Of a DNA stretch of 64,000 bases, positions 11,590 through 27,396 are shown piece after piece. Source of the DNA: Whitmania pigra. Lineage: Eukaryota > Annelida > Clitellata > Hirudinida > Haemopidae. Position 1 is the stretch's first letter; every line of letters begins with the position of its first letter. The position numbers and the translations under genes were made by a program. The stretch covers positions 960,001 through 1,024,000 of the forward strand of contig JAJTWR010000329.1 of the NCBI GenBank assembly GCA_021613335.1, written 5' to 3'. The notes beneath the pieces are model-generated. The model was not told the DNA's origin and did not search any database. It saw only the letters and a list, made by a program, of their open reading frames with translations.

Positions 11590-12127
11590 ACTTTATAAGT
11601 TTATTTATTTATTTATTTGAATATTTTTGAAAATCTTAAACGAGAAAAGAAAGATAGGAAATAAGATCATCGGTGACTTAGAATTGGGTGGCGTCGCCTC
11701 GTTACCGCTACGCAACGTCACACAAGATCCGTCATGTGACTCGAAGACATTTTGACAATGGATGGTCTCAATGATTTCAGGCGACACACGACTCTTTCAT
11801 GTGTGGGACCCAAGTGAAGAAATATAATAAGATAAGATAAAATAAGAACCACAATTACGATCGTGCTTAATAACAATGATAATCTATAAAAATTGTAGTA
11901 ATAAAAATAATAGTTTAACAGTAACAACAATAATCATAACAACAACAACAACAACAACAACGACGACGACAACAATAATAACAACAACAACAACAACAAT
12001 AACAATAACGACAGAACCAAATAACTAACTTCAGGGAGACATCTGCTTGACTCTTAATTTTGAAGTGACCTTTTTAAACAAATAACTTTGAATGAATGAA
12101 TTTACTAAGTTAGCGAATGACATGCAA

Positions 12128-12316
<189 letters not shown>

Positions 12317-13084
12317 TTATGTCTTTATTAACGTAATATTGTTACGCAATAATAGAAAGTGAGAGACACGAAGAGTGACGAGAAATACACGAGCATAAAA
12401 ATGCTGGCGACGGTACACGTGAGAAAGAGTTAAGTTTTTTAAAAAGACTCCAGCCATCAAAACTATCAACTCACCTCAAGATGTTCCCATGGCAACGCGA
12501 TGTAAACGATTGCTCTTTAATCTATTTGTTGTTGTTAAATAATTTTTTTGTTTTGTTTTTGTTTCGTGTTCATGATTCGGATTAACAAAACTTTTAGAGA
12601 ACGATTTTGATCACTACGAAAAGTGAACTTGGAATGAATATACAAGGGTACATTTTTGTGCTATTATTTGTATGAATATTTGTATGATTATTTCAATTAT
12701 TACTTTTATTAATATTTTGTAAAAATCACTTTCACTGGTTTGAAGGCGTCTGAAAGTACTCGGGTATAAATATTGCAACAGAAATAAGGAGGCTTTCATT
12801 AAGGATTTAAAGAAGTTAGGTGTAAAGTTATGATGTTGATGATGATCGCGATGACGATAGCAGATAATGAAATTGTACAATATCTAATTATTATTTTGTT
12901 AATACATTATTATTAATATAAAAATATTATTGTTTTTATAAATACTTACATAAAACAAATGATAAAATTAAAAATAACAATGGAGTTAGTTGTATGTGAA
13001 AGTACAAAGTAAAACATGCTTCAAAAATGACGAGAAATTATTTGAATGTGCAGCAAACACTTTTAAGTCGAAGGATTCCTGTTT

Positions 13085-13270
13085 TTCTGTATTTCTGTAT
13101 TTCTATATCTCTATATCTCTATATCTGTGTATCTGTGTATCTGTGTATCTGGGTATCTGGGTATCTGGGTATCTGGGTATCTATGTATCTCTGTATTTCT
13201 GTATCTCTGTATATCAGAGTCTCTGTATCTTTGTATTTCTGTATCTCAGAGTCTGTATTTCTGTACCTAT
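13085..13270. repeat. 8-bp tandem array (TATCTGKG-like)
   Basis: Units TATCTGTG and TATCTGGG, each 8 bases, are strongest from about 13125 to 13185. Looser CTGTATTT and CTATATCT variants lie on either side. Confidence 0.85.
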
Positions 13271-13318
13271 TTCTATTAAAATAGAAGTTAACAGTGCCAT
13301 TCTGCACAAGGCTTCACA

Positions 13319-13505
13319 ATGGTAATACAATGATAATACAATGGTGATGCAATGGTAATACAATAGTTATGCAATGGTAATACAATAGTAATACAATGGT
13401 GATGCAATGGTAATACAATGGAAATACAACGGTAATACAATGGTTATGCAATTTTAATACAATGGTAATATAATGGTAATACAATAGCAATACAATGATA
13501 ATACG
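13319..13505. repeat. 11-bp tandem array
   Basis: About 17 units of GGTAATACAAT with variants (GGTGATGCAAT, AGTTATGCAAT, GATAATACAAT). The array begins less than 60 bases after the 8-bp array. Confidence 0.9.
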
Positions 13506-14267
13506 ATAGTCTGACAATACTTTCAACAACGTTACAATGCTATGTCAGTTCGAATCAGTCGATCAAACGTCAACAATGGAATTCTCATCGCTCTTCTCGT
13601 CGGTAGATGGCGCACTTCTTTAATCATTTTAGTTTATTTTAATTTGTTTTGTTTTTAAATTTGTTTCTTTTTTTAGCTGGTAATTTTACTTTGTGTGAAA
13701 TAATCACGTAATAATATTATATTCACATGTTCTTTTGGTGCCCTGCCGATTTCTTGTAACTCTCTTCAAGTTCATGGTTAATTTATTTATTTATTTATTT
13801 ATTTGCCTAACAAATAATGTAATCATGAAAATACTTTGACATCCTCTTATTCTCTCTTAAGCAGGCACGCGCCTTCAACGCCAATTCAACAACGAATGAA
13901 TGTATGAATTAGCAAGTTATCATTAATTTATAGTTAATTAGCATTTTATTACTAGTAATTAAATATTTATGTAAGCTATTTTAAAAAATCACAAAATATA
14001 TTATCATTATGATTATTACAATAAATGTTTTTAATTTTATTAATTGTAATAATATTATTATGTATTAATACTATTATACAATAAATTAATTGTTATAAAA
14101 TAACAATTAAATTAATCAAATAAACTTATTTAAAATCTAAGAATTTAACAAACAAATCTCATTGTGACTAAAGTCACTCCCAAGAACAAGTCACGAAATC
14201 AATACGGCGGTGGTTAACTTAATTCATAAATAAAATATTTAATATAAAATTGTTTATCATTAAATCA

Positions 14268-14489
<222 letters not shown>

Positions 14490-14732
14490 TCATTATCACA
14501 ATGGTTTACTTATTTCACTTATTACTCTGAGGCTGGATTTACAAACTAATTTTAATGTGATGATCCTTGAACTTATGTAATTTATTCTTATTCAAAAACT
14601 GTACATCCCTCGTAACAAGTCATAATTACAAGCATTTCGAACAACCAGCTAACTAATCAATCAATAAACCAGCTAACCAATCAACAACTAGCCAGTCAAT
14701 CAGCCAACGCAACCAACCAACTAATAAATCAA

Positions 14733-17700
14733 TCAACCGATGCAATCATTGTCTAATTCAAAGTCATCGATGTCACTAGAAGCCTCGTTTTCGTGGTAAT
14801 GTACGATTTCATTGCAATCGGTTGAACTCTTCAACTGAACAATTTCTTCTTTTTCGCCAGAGTCTTCTTTTTTATTTGCTGACTTTCTGTGGGTTTTCTT
14901 CTGCTTCATTCTCCTGTTCTGGAACCACGTCTTCACCTGAAATAACAGTTTTTGTAAACTTTAATTTAATACTATCATCATCGTCATCATCATCATCGTC
15001 GTCGTCGTCGTCATCGTCAGCGTCAATATCATCGTCGTCGTCGCTATCGTCATCATCATCATCATCGAGATTGTCATCGTCAGTATCACTATCATCATCA
15101 TCATGTAGTCCGCAGCCATCATCGGAGCAAGCATTTTTAATCAAAATAAATTTCTCTCAGCAGAGATAGGCACTTACATTTTTATGTTTTTAATGTTTGT
15201 CAATTAAAATTGTATTTTTGTGATTTTAATGTTTACCAATTAAAGTTGAAAATAATTAATATTTACCAATTAGAGTTGAGTTCACTTTTAAATAATTAAT
15301 TATTTATTATCTTCATTATTTCATAATTTTTACTATTAATTACTTATAACTTAATTACTTATTTATATCTTCATTATTTCATATTCACGAAGATTATATT
15401 TTATGTTTCATTAATTTTATAATTTTGCTTCTGCCACTATTAACTATAATAATTACTGTGACACAGTGTCGGATTTGACGGTGGTCGTCTCGCGACCGAT
15501 TGGGTGGAAAACTTTAACTTTGCTTGTCAGGTTGTCGAGGGGGGGATATAGGTTGGTTCGTGGGCCTCTACCTGGACAAATCCGACCCTGCTGTGACGTC
15601 ATTCACGGCGATGACTATTACCACCTCGACCATTCATCACGACAGCGACTTAACGTTGTCGTCGAGTCAACGCTCAAAGTCACGTGGCGCCTGCACCTGC
15701 GTTTCGGAGAGGTTGAGTTGCGATGCAAGTTCGATTCTCTCGGGCGTGGACAGGTACTTCTGCCTCTCAAACCTTTTCTCGAGTCCTGACAACTGCTGGT
15801 CGCTGAAGACCGTCCTCGCCTTCCTCCTTCGACACGAGTGTTTGCTCAACTCGGCTGCGTAGACGCTCCTCAGTCGGAAACCTGGAATCAGAGACTGCAA
15901 GTAGTAATGCAATGTATCTCTTGTTCATTACTTTCACACATTATTTCTTGTAACACACTTATAAATAATTGATTAACGAATTAGTGTTGTTAATGAATAA
16001 ATGACAACGGGTTGAATATGATGTGATTTATTAAATTAATGAATGAAAAATGTTTTGTATTATGAAAACATCATTACAATACTCAGTGCCACCGCAAGTG
16101 CAAAGGGGCTTGCCCGGGTTTCAAATCCTTTTTTTTATTTTATTAACTTAAAACATTCTTACCATTTTGTTTATCAAATTTCATAAAAATAATTAATAAT
16201 TTATAAAATAATTAATAATTAATAAGCTGGCAAGCTCCTCCCACCTGGACTTGTCATGGAACCAAAGTGAAGATTGGGCCTGTGTACGTTGGATATAATT
16301 GGGTTGTATGATGACGTCATGTGTCGGTGATGATAGTGATGCAAAAGATATTGTTGGAGAGGAAATTCTGGACTGCTGTTGTAGTGCTGTTCGGGAGAGA
16401 ATCTGTCGCTCCATGGAGGTGTGCAGCTGTAAACAACAACAGCATTGTTTTACAACTGTAAGCAACAACAACAACAACATTGTTTTTACAACTGTAAAAC
16501 AACAACAACAAAATTAATGTTATTCAATTAACTCATTATTAACGTTAATTTATTCATTCGAAACATTTCACTGACCAATAAAAAATAACCAAACAATAAA
16601 AACAAGTGGACACACAAAAGCGTTTATCTTTCCATAAACAGAAGTTGAATTGAATTCCATTCTTTGAGAACCATTTGAAATCGTCAAATTAGAAATTTGT
16701 TTTAAATTTTATTTCATGATTTTCACCTTTTCAATCCAGGTGGACAGTCAGGTACTCAAAAGCTCAGACATTGACTGATGATTATAGGCGCAAAAGGGTT
16801 TTTTTAATCAAACCAATTTATTCATGTATTTTTACGAATGTATAATGCTTTGTATGTCTTACTCATGTTTTATTACAGGTGCATAATACTTTCTATGTTC
16901 TATTCTCGTTTGTCATTATAATTTTTCACTTCTGAATTAATTATTATTATTATTATTAATTACAAGTTTCTGGAAATTAAATAATATTCTGATATTTACT
17001 TTTAACAAATGGTATTGATGATGGTGTTTACAACGGCAAATTAGAACATTAAGTTGTATTAAGGTGAATTGGTGCATTCACAGAATGGGGCAGTTTGAAC
17101 CTCATTAATAATATTTTATTTCAATTTAACTTATTTTAATTCTTTTTAAAGCCTAAATTTAGTTGAATTCACTTTTAAACGATGGAATGTTTTCCGTGCT
17201 AATATACAAATTTATGGATGTTGCATTGAGGAATGCATAAATTTATAAATCGTCATATATTAATAAGTTATCACGACTATGTTACTTAATTTGTAATTGG
17301 TAAACAATTAAGAGTAAAGGATGTTGAATTAATTGTGAAATATTTGTACTCAGAATAACCACGTTTCACTTTTAAACGATCGTCACTCCTTCTCACCTGA
17401 TTTATTGTGGTACTTTCTCTGAATACTTAATTAACAAAAATATGCCTACGTGATGATATTGGCGATGATGGTAACGATGATGATTATTGTTGTTATTATT
17501 ATTATTATCATTATCATCACATCATCCAAGTTATTTTGATTATCAATATCGCCAACACCATCATGATTATCATCATTATTATTATTATTATTTTTATCAT
17601 CATCAATATTATAAAGAATCATTATCATTATAAATCCTTATTATTTTTTTTTTATCATCATCAATATTATAAAGAATCATTATCATTATAAATCATTATT

Positions 17701-18178
17701 ATTCTACAGAAGAACAAAACTGGTGGCAGTACTATCTCGAATATTGTGTATGCGATTAAATATTGGATGATATTTTCTAACTGCGTTCAATTCGTAGTGA
17801 GTGAATAACGTAATAAATTATTGTAATTATAAAATTAGTAACTAAATTATTATGATGTACCTTTATAATGAGGTGTTAATTAATTATTAATGTTATAACT
17901 GATCTCGGAGGTTATGAATGATTGAATAACCTGATTGAATTCTCTTTGGACTTCTCCAGATGAGTTGTAATCAAGTTGAGACTGGCACTGAGTTTTTGAA
18001 GATTTGAAATTTCATTCACTTTCAGTCTTTCCTCGTTCGTCGATGTTGAGGCTGATGATGATGATGATGATGACGTTGTTAGCGATGAAGAGGATGATGA
18101 AGTGACGTGTTGAGGAAGCAGGATGTCTTCGATGAAGAAGGAGGTAAGTTTGTTTTGCTTCGACAAGTGTTGCTTCAT
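14733..18178 (-). CDS. BSX: Brain-specific homeobox protein BSX, 4 exons
   Basis: Homeodomain transcription factor of the BSX family, linked in vertebrates to hypothalamic and pineal development. Exons on the minus strand: 18178-17931, 16426-16245, 15881-15697, 14936-14733. Junction phases 2, 1 and 0 all fit, giving 272 residues. Near the N-terminus is [14 protein letters not shown] (about 10-23), the conserved BSX motif, followed by S/T runs. Exon 2 is H/Y/P-rich ([18 protein letters not shown]), as in the family. The homeodomain (about 162-221) starts after [18 protein letters not shown] and includes [16 protein letters not shown] and [19 protein letters not shown]48 and N51 are present, and an intron falls between homeodomain positions 44 and 45, a common homeobox intron site. 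The C-terminus is acidic. The start at 18178 was chosen because vertebrate proteins have a short leader before the FIEDILL motif; two upstream in-frame Met codons also exist. The intron donor at 17930 (GTTATT) is weak. Confidence 0.92.
14970..15106. repeat. (ATC)n/(GTC)n repeat in the last BSX intron
   Basis: Degenerate ATC, GTC and GCG triplets over about 135 bases. Acidic or serine frames here are not coding. Confidence 0.9.
16083..16135 (+). mobile_element. Possible hAT-like element end in a BSX intron
   Basis: The stretch starting CAGTGCCACCGCAAGTGC and running into CTTGCCCGGGTTTCAAATCC is GC-rich against its surroundings. It begins with the CAGTG that hAT ends use. No second end found. 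Confidence 0.25.
17592..17700. repeat. 58-bp direct duplication
   Basis: A block ATCATCATCAATATTATAAA...ATTATCATTATAAATC occurs at about 17596 and again 58 bases later with almost no change, upstream of a further ATT-rich run. It lies in BSX intron 1. Confidence 0.8.
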
Positions 18179-18430
18179 GTTTTCACCTCCGTGATACAAA
18201 CTTTTTCTGATGGACTGGTTCTTTTCAATGATTTGATTTAATAATGAGCTTAAAGAGCATCTGTTAATCATTAAATTCTGAGACTTTATAATCAAACATT
18301 TATCAATTTTTATAGAAAATAAGGACGTTTTTATCAATTTTGTAGAAAAAAATCCACTTAATATTGGTCCCCTAAAAAGCCAGTCGCGTCAATCAAACAT
18401 TCAAATCTCGTTTGGACTCCTCCCATCTTC

Positions 18431-18700
18431 TGCGATTGGTCGAATGATAAACGGTTGCGAAAAGGTGTCCTTAATGATGGCTACTGATGGATGGTCTCAA
18501 TTGGTTGGGAGCAGGTAAATTGTTCTTGTCTTCTTTCAAGACTCAAACGACTGCTCTCGACATTATATTATTATTAGTCACTCCAACGTCTCTTTTGAAA
18601 TGGCTTCGTTTTTTCAATAATTCGTCATTTAGGCGACCGGAAATAAATAATCTTTAATTTGCGCATGCGTCGTGGGGACATCTCACAACGGGGGCGGAGT
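18431..18700. promoter_or_regulatory. Candidate BSX upstream promoter elements
   Basis: Within 250-520 bases upstream of the BSX start lie CCAAT boxes (GATTGGTCG at 18434, AATTGGTTGG at 18499), an NRF1-like palindromic site (GCGCATGCGT, 18661-18670) and a GC box (GGGGCGGAG, 18691-18699). The stretch is locally GC-richer than its AT-rich neighbourhood. Motif matches are direct; function is inferred. Confidence 0.4.
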
Positions 18701-18862
18701 TGGCGGAGGAAATTGTCACGTGGTAGGTTTCTAAGCAGGTGAGCAATAAAAGAGGCAGGAAATGAGAAAGAAAACAATTCTCAGGTCCTGAAGAGAAGGA
18801 ATTTCGTCATTAATTTCAACCCTTCCACGTATAACAACTGATTGACCTTTGCGAGTGTCACA

Positions 18863-19014
18863 GAATGATGATGATGATGATGACGACGATGATGATGATG
18901 ATGATGATGATGATGACGACGACGACGACGACGACGATGATGATGATGATGATGATGATGATGAATGATGATGATGATGATGATGATGATGACGATGATG
19001 ATGATGATGATGAC

Positions 19015-19110
<96 letters not shown>

Positions 19111-19114
19111 CGAC

Positions 19115-19191
<77 letters not shown>

Positions 19192-19330
19192 CGACGACGA
19201 CGACGACGACGATGATGATGATGATGCGATGATGATGATGATGACGACGACGATGATGAGGATGACGATGCCTATGACGACGACGGCGATGACGATGATG
19301 ATTATGACGATGATGACCGCGATGCTGACG
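18863..19330. repeat. Long (ATG/ACG)n triplet array
   Basis: Nearly 470 bases of ATG triplets interrupted by blocks of GAC (for example 18915-18936 and 19190-19212) and a few one-base slips. Poly-D, poly-M, poly-H and poly-S frames on both strands come from this. Confidence 0.97.
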
Positions 19331-19856
19331 AGTTTGGTGAATCACGAAGTTCATGTGACTTGAAGTGTCAAATTGATGTGAAACAAGAACCAGCCACACT
19401 TCGGACACGTAATTCATGACATTCGATGCATCAATTTGAGATGTTGCCACAACTATTATAACAATTACAGCATCTACAACAACAGCAGCAGATATTTTTA
19501 ATATTATTATTAAATAATTATGTTATTCTACTTATTAATAATAACAAATCACATAATAATATTTATTATTGTTACTATTATGCATACATTAATTAGAAGT
19601 TTATAAGTGAATGTAATTACATCATTAAATATTGTTATATATTTATATAGATTAAAAATATATTTTAATGAAGTTCTACAAATTTTGAATTTTCTGTCGT
19701 CTTATGTGGACCTCTTCTTAAATTTATTTTAAATCTTTTTATGACAAAACTAATTTGTTTTAAATAATTATTTTTAAATAAAATTATTTTTTTTAATTGA
19801 CAAAGTTATGTTGATGTACCAGCTTTTTTTATTTGTAAACAATGATATTGGCCTAA

Positions 19857-20171
19857 TTATACTATTATAATAACATAATAATATCTTCCATGCCTTGGAC
19901 GAGTTTTTATGTTACATTCAATTTGAGCTTGTGGTCCAAATGGAGTCCGGTTAACCTGTCAATAAGTGTTTATATTAAAAGAATTAATTAAGAAATTAAT
20001 GGACTTAACACAATTAATTTACCCAACGCATGTCTAACCCATAGCCCTTGGCTTCAAATCCACCCGTTTCCAGGGAATCATCTGGCAAGGCAGGAGTCAT
20101 GGTGAAGATGTCAGGAGAAAGTGGCAAGATGAACTGGTGTTGAAGAAATTGGATGATTGTGTTACACGCCT
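19857..20171 (-). CDS. Two coding-like exons of an unrecognised gene
   Basis: Minus-strand exon 20171-20023 (acceptor TTAAG, donor TGG|GTAAAT) reads IIQFLQHQFILPLSPDIF, then MTPALPDDSLETGGFEAKGY and GLDMRW. It joins in phase 0 to 19955-19857 (acceptor TGACAG) reading VNRTPFGPQAQIECNIKTRP and ending in a stop. The amino-acid composition is protein-like and unlike the flanking low-complexity DNA, and both splice sites are plausible. I do not recognise a family. A further open stretch upstream at 20714-20550 (RENWRELLELIAEVGMVQW) looks coding too, but I found no donor in the right phase to join them. Could be part of a real gene or a decayed one. Confidence 0.3.
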
Positions 20172-20792
20172 CTTAACCTCGCAATGTCGCCTTGTTAGCC
20201 CTTTACAACGGCATCGCATGATTCCCGCCACATGCATCACTTCGTCTGCCTGCCATCTTTCGACTTATTTCTCCTCTCTCGCGATCTCCTTGCCTCTGAT
20301 TGAGGGCCAGACGGGGTTAAAATATTTCTTTTTCCCGCTTTTTCAGATGACTTCTGCATCTCCAATGTTTCCATTGTTAACGAAATCTACGTGCACGCAT
20401 TTTTTCTGAATCTTCTAAATTATACATAACCTGCGATTAAGCTTGTTTCTTTCCGTGTGCGCGAAGGTGATCGGTGCACGTGAGGACGAGATTTAGTTCA
20501 GGTAAGTACGTCCACTTAACGTGGCTATTGGATATTTCGGAAGGAATCAAATAGAACGAATGGAGAGAAATTGATAAGAAAAGTGAGGGTGTTCTATTCG
20601 ATTAGCGACTCCTTGCAAGATGTCGTCTTTCATTAGAAGGCCATAATCGTTCCACTGCACCATTCCGACTTCTGCGATTAATTCAAGTAATTCGCGCCAA
20701 TTTTCTCTAATAACCTGCGACTTTTTGATGTATGAGTGGAACTCCTCTTTGTGTGCTGCCTATTTGCCACTTAGCAGTGCATTGCATCCGTT

Positions 20793-20910
20793 GTTGTTAT
20801 TACTATTACTACTATTATTATTATTATTGTTGTTGTTATCACCATTATCATTATTATTATTAAAATTATTATTGTTATTATTATTACTATTACTATTTTT
20901 GTTAATATAC
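20793..20910. repeat. Degenerate (TTA/TTG)n repeat
   Basis: TTATTATTA and TTGTTGTT triplets with interruptions. The poly-L frame is an artefact. Confidence 0.9.
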
Positions 20911-21383
20911 ACTATTATTATACGCCATCTCACCTCATCAAAGCTTATTACTCATCCAATCAACTGCACTCGCTAATCGAGCAGACGATTCTCAACAGGT
21001 GAAACACGCGCCTCTACAAGCACTCCCCAGTTTCCTTCTTTAATTCAAATCCAGCGGCACCAAATTTTACCACTGCAGGAATCCGAGCATTACGATAATT
21101 TCAATAATTCGCCTCCTCAACGCGCATGTCTTTAAATCCGTTCATTTCCTGGACGCCATTTGCATCTGACTTTTGACCACCTTTGCTTCTTTTTAGTGCT
21201 GTCAGGAAAAGGCATCCTTTGAAGGAGTTTAATGTGGAATAATAACTTGAGTACGATAATATGCGAGCAAGTTTGCAAAGATTCGACACAAAAAAGTAAT
21301 AATTCAAGTATTAATAATTCCGAAAAGAAAAGTTTTAAAAAGATGAAAATTGTGTTCCGTTTTCACGCGACGTTTCGACATTC

Positions 21384-23048
21384 TTAAACTTGAGATGAGG
21401 CCATGGTTGCTCCTGGAATTCTGATGTTGGTGACGTCATCCTCTGAATTTCTATAAATAGTTTTGTACGGAACTTCGGAGGGGGCGAGAAATCGCACCAC
21501 TTTGCGGTAATATCTGACGACACAAACAAACGCCACGCAGAAAAATATGGAGGAAGATACAAAGGCAAACAGGACAGCAGCCTCGAGTTTGTATCTCTTG
21601 CCAATGGCACATTGCAGCTGATCTTCACTCACTTCGTTCAGCTTCGTGTGTCTCAGGAAGAGCGGTGTGTGACACCTGCAAGACATGACACATTGTTTAA
21701 AATTAATTTAGGTTTTTAATAGTCGTTTGTTCTATTATTGTAATCGATTAATTGAATCTTTAATTAGTGCATCTTCTTAACTTGAATCGATTGGATTATT
21801 TATTTAATAGAGTTGTTTAATCCACTTTTTTCTGTTTAAAAAAAATCAGCCAATAGAAGCCACTTACAACACCGACGATTTGAACTCATAAGAAATAATC
21901 CAAGCCAAATTGCAATCGCAGTCCCAAAAATTTCCGGTCAAATCGACATCAGTGCTGTTCTTCCAGTGAAAGAGATCAACAGGTAATTTGACGATGGAGT
22001 TGTTTGCCAAAATAACATCAGCTTCCGTCACATGGTCGCTGAATGCGCGACTGGAAATGTCGACCAAGTTGTCGTTGTTGGCGATCACAATTCGGGACAA
22101 CTTTGTGGAGTGATGGAAAACATCGGCTACGATTTCTTTTAATCTGATGCTGTGTTGGATGCTGATGGAAGTGAGACCGCTACCGAAGGAAAAACTGTCG
22201 ATGGTCCTGAGCTTGTTGTAGTCGAGGTTAATGTACTTGAGAGTTTGGATGTTGAAGAGACCTTCGTAGATGTGGTTGATTTTGTTGTGCTGCAGGTGGA
22301 GTTCTTCCAGCGAAGTGAAATGCTGTTTGAAGGACTCCGGAGTCAAGGTATCGATGGAGTTGTGACTCAAATCCAAGATGCGGAGATTTTCGCATCCCTG
22401 AAAAAGATAATCTTCTATCTCTGAGATATGATTTCCAGAAATATTTAAATAGTTGAGGCTCCTCAGACCCATGAAATGGGTCTTATGCAAAACGCTTATT
22501 TCGTTTCCATCGAGGTGAAGTTTCTGAAGTTCTGTCAGATCGGTAATGGCTTCTTGGTGCAGTCCCTTGATGCGGTTGTAGCTTAAGTCGAGGTCAGTCA
22601 ACGTAGGCTTTAACTCAACGTAAAGAAGACTGCTTTGGTTCAAGAACTCCATTCTATTCCTGGACAGGTTCAAGACGGATATAGACGTGCCGAGGAAGGC
22701 TTTGCCGAACAAAATCGTCTCGTCCAAGCGATTCGAAGCCAGGTTAAGATACGTGAGTTTCAGCATATCGTTGATCTTTAGGTTGTCATCTTTCATTAGA
22801 TTGTTCTCTGAAAGATCTAAAGTCTCCAGGTCCTGAAACATGCCTCCATCGAACTTGTACAGACGATTGCGGCTCATGTTCACCACTTTCAACTTCGACC
22901 CCTCTTCAATTTGCGGCATTTCCAGGCAATCATGATTCTGGCAGTTAAGTACGTCCCCCTCCGCCTTGCATTGTCCGCAGTGAAGAGACTCACCTTGAAG
23001 TAACGCAGGGAGTGAAAACAAAACTAACAATCCGACTGCGTAATCCAT
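21384..23048 (-). CDS. Leucine-rich-repeat single-pass membrane protein, 2 exons
   Basis: Exons 23048-21868 and 21675-21384 join in phase 2 (donor GTAAGT, acceptor TTGCAG), giving 490 residues. A signal peptide (MDYAVGLLVLFSLPALLQG) precedes a cysteine-containing N-cap (CGQCKAEGDVLNCQNHDC). About 11-12 LRRs follow, with typical L-x-x-L-x-L-x-x-N-x-I cores such as LRILDLSHNSIDTLTPESF. The C-cap has DCDCNLAWI and two more cysteines in exon 2. The transmembrane segment (about 425-447, AAVLFAFVSSSIFFCVAFV) is followed by a basic stop-transfer and a short tail ending SSQV, which could be a PDZ ligand. This is the layout of extracellular LRR adhesion or co-receptor proteins; I cannot assign a named orthologue. 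The gene lies 275 bases downstream of the TMEM209 stop on the same strand. Confidence 0.87.
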
Positions 23049-23322
23049 GTTCCGATATTTAGAACTTCTAAACCCTGCTCCCAGTGCACATAGACAAGCC
23101 TACCAACTCAATATCTATCTGATTAGCTCAAGTGAACTGCTTATGAAGCCCAAATGCAGCTAGGACTACTTATCATCACCTTAAGTAGCGACCGAAATCT
23201 TGTGACCTTCAGTATAGAAATTCAGATTTTCATGAATATTCATATTTACAACTCAACTGAACACAACAAGCACGTTTTATTAAAAATATCAACAATCAAA
23301 ACTCTTTTAACATTTCCATCCT

Positions 23323-26735
<3,413 letters not shown>

Positions 26736-27396
26736 TTTACCACACAAATATTTTCCCCCAAAACCCCACACCGCAGAATTTTGAACACGATTTAAAAATG
26801 AATGTAAATACAAAAAATCATCAGGATTTCTTTTAAATAAAAACATTTAAATGAAGAGTAAAATTTTAATATTTTGTAAATATAATTTAAAATGGTATAT
26901 TTAAACGTTTTCTTATGAAGAAATCTAAACTTGCGTAAGCAAACAGAGATATAACAACTTAGCATCCAAATCATGTTTTTTTCAATCAAATTGTCAAATT
27001 TTGAATTGCGAACCAGCTACCTCCACCTCCTACATTGCTCGACACCTTGATTAGACCACTTTACTTTCCGAACTTGGCGCTAAAGTCCGCACTTTTGAAG
27101 AACTAGAACAGCAGGGCGATCGAGAGTTTGGAGCGAAGAACAGAAGCACTACAGAAGCCCCAACAAACTAATTTAAGTGGCTATATCAAAAAAGAATTAA
27201 CATGCATCTCTGTCCCCATGCCAAGTGTTTGGCCAAAGTTCTTGCTCAGGTTGTAATCAGATGTTACAGTTTGGCTTCATAATTTCTATGGAATATCAAA
27301 TGAAATACCTCACAAGAAGATTAAACTCTGGCCACAAATTATAAACAACGAGTCAATTTTATTTTGCAAGTCATAATACAAACATTACAAGCTTAA
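26736..27396. other. Intergenic stretch between TMEM209 and BORCS6
   Basis: Upstream region of TMEM209 and downstream region of BORCS6, both minus strand. Nothing else recognised. Confidence 0.5.

Noticed and set aside
18731..19450. 239-residue minus-strand frame of His, Ile and Ser runs
   Set aside because: It is the translation of the ATG/ACG triplet array; the ends show no domain.
20550..20714. Adding the RENWRELLELIAEV stretch as a third exon of the unknown gene
   Set aside because: No donor in the phase required by the 20171 exon, so it is only mentioned as a possibility.
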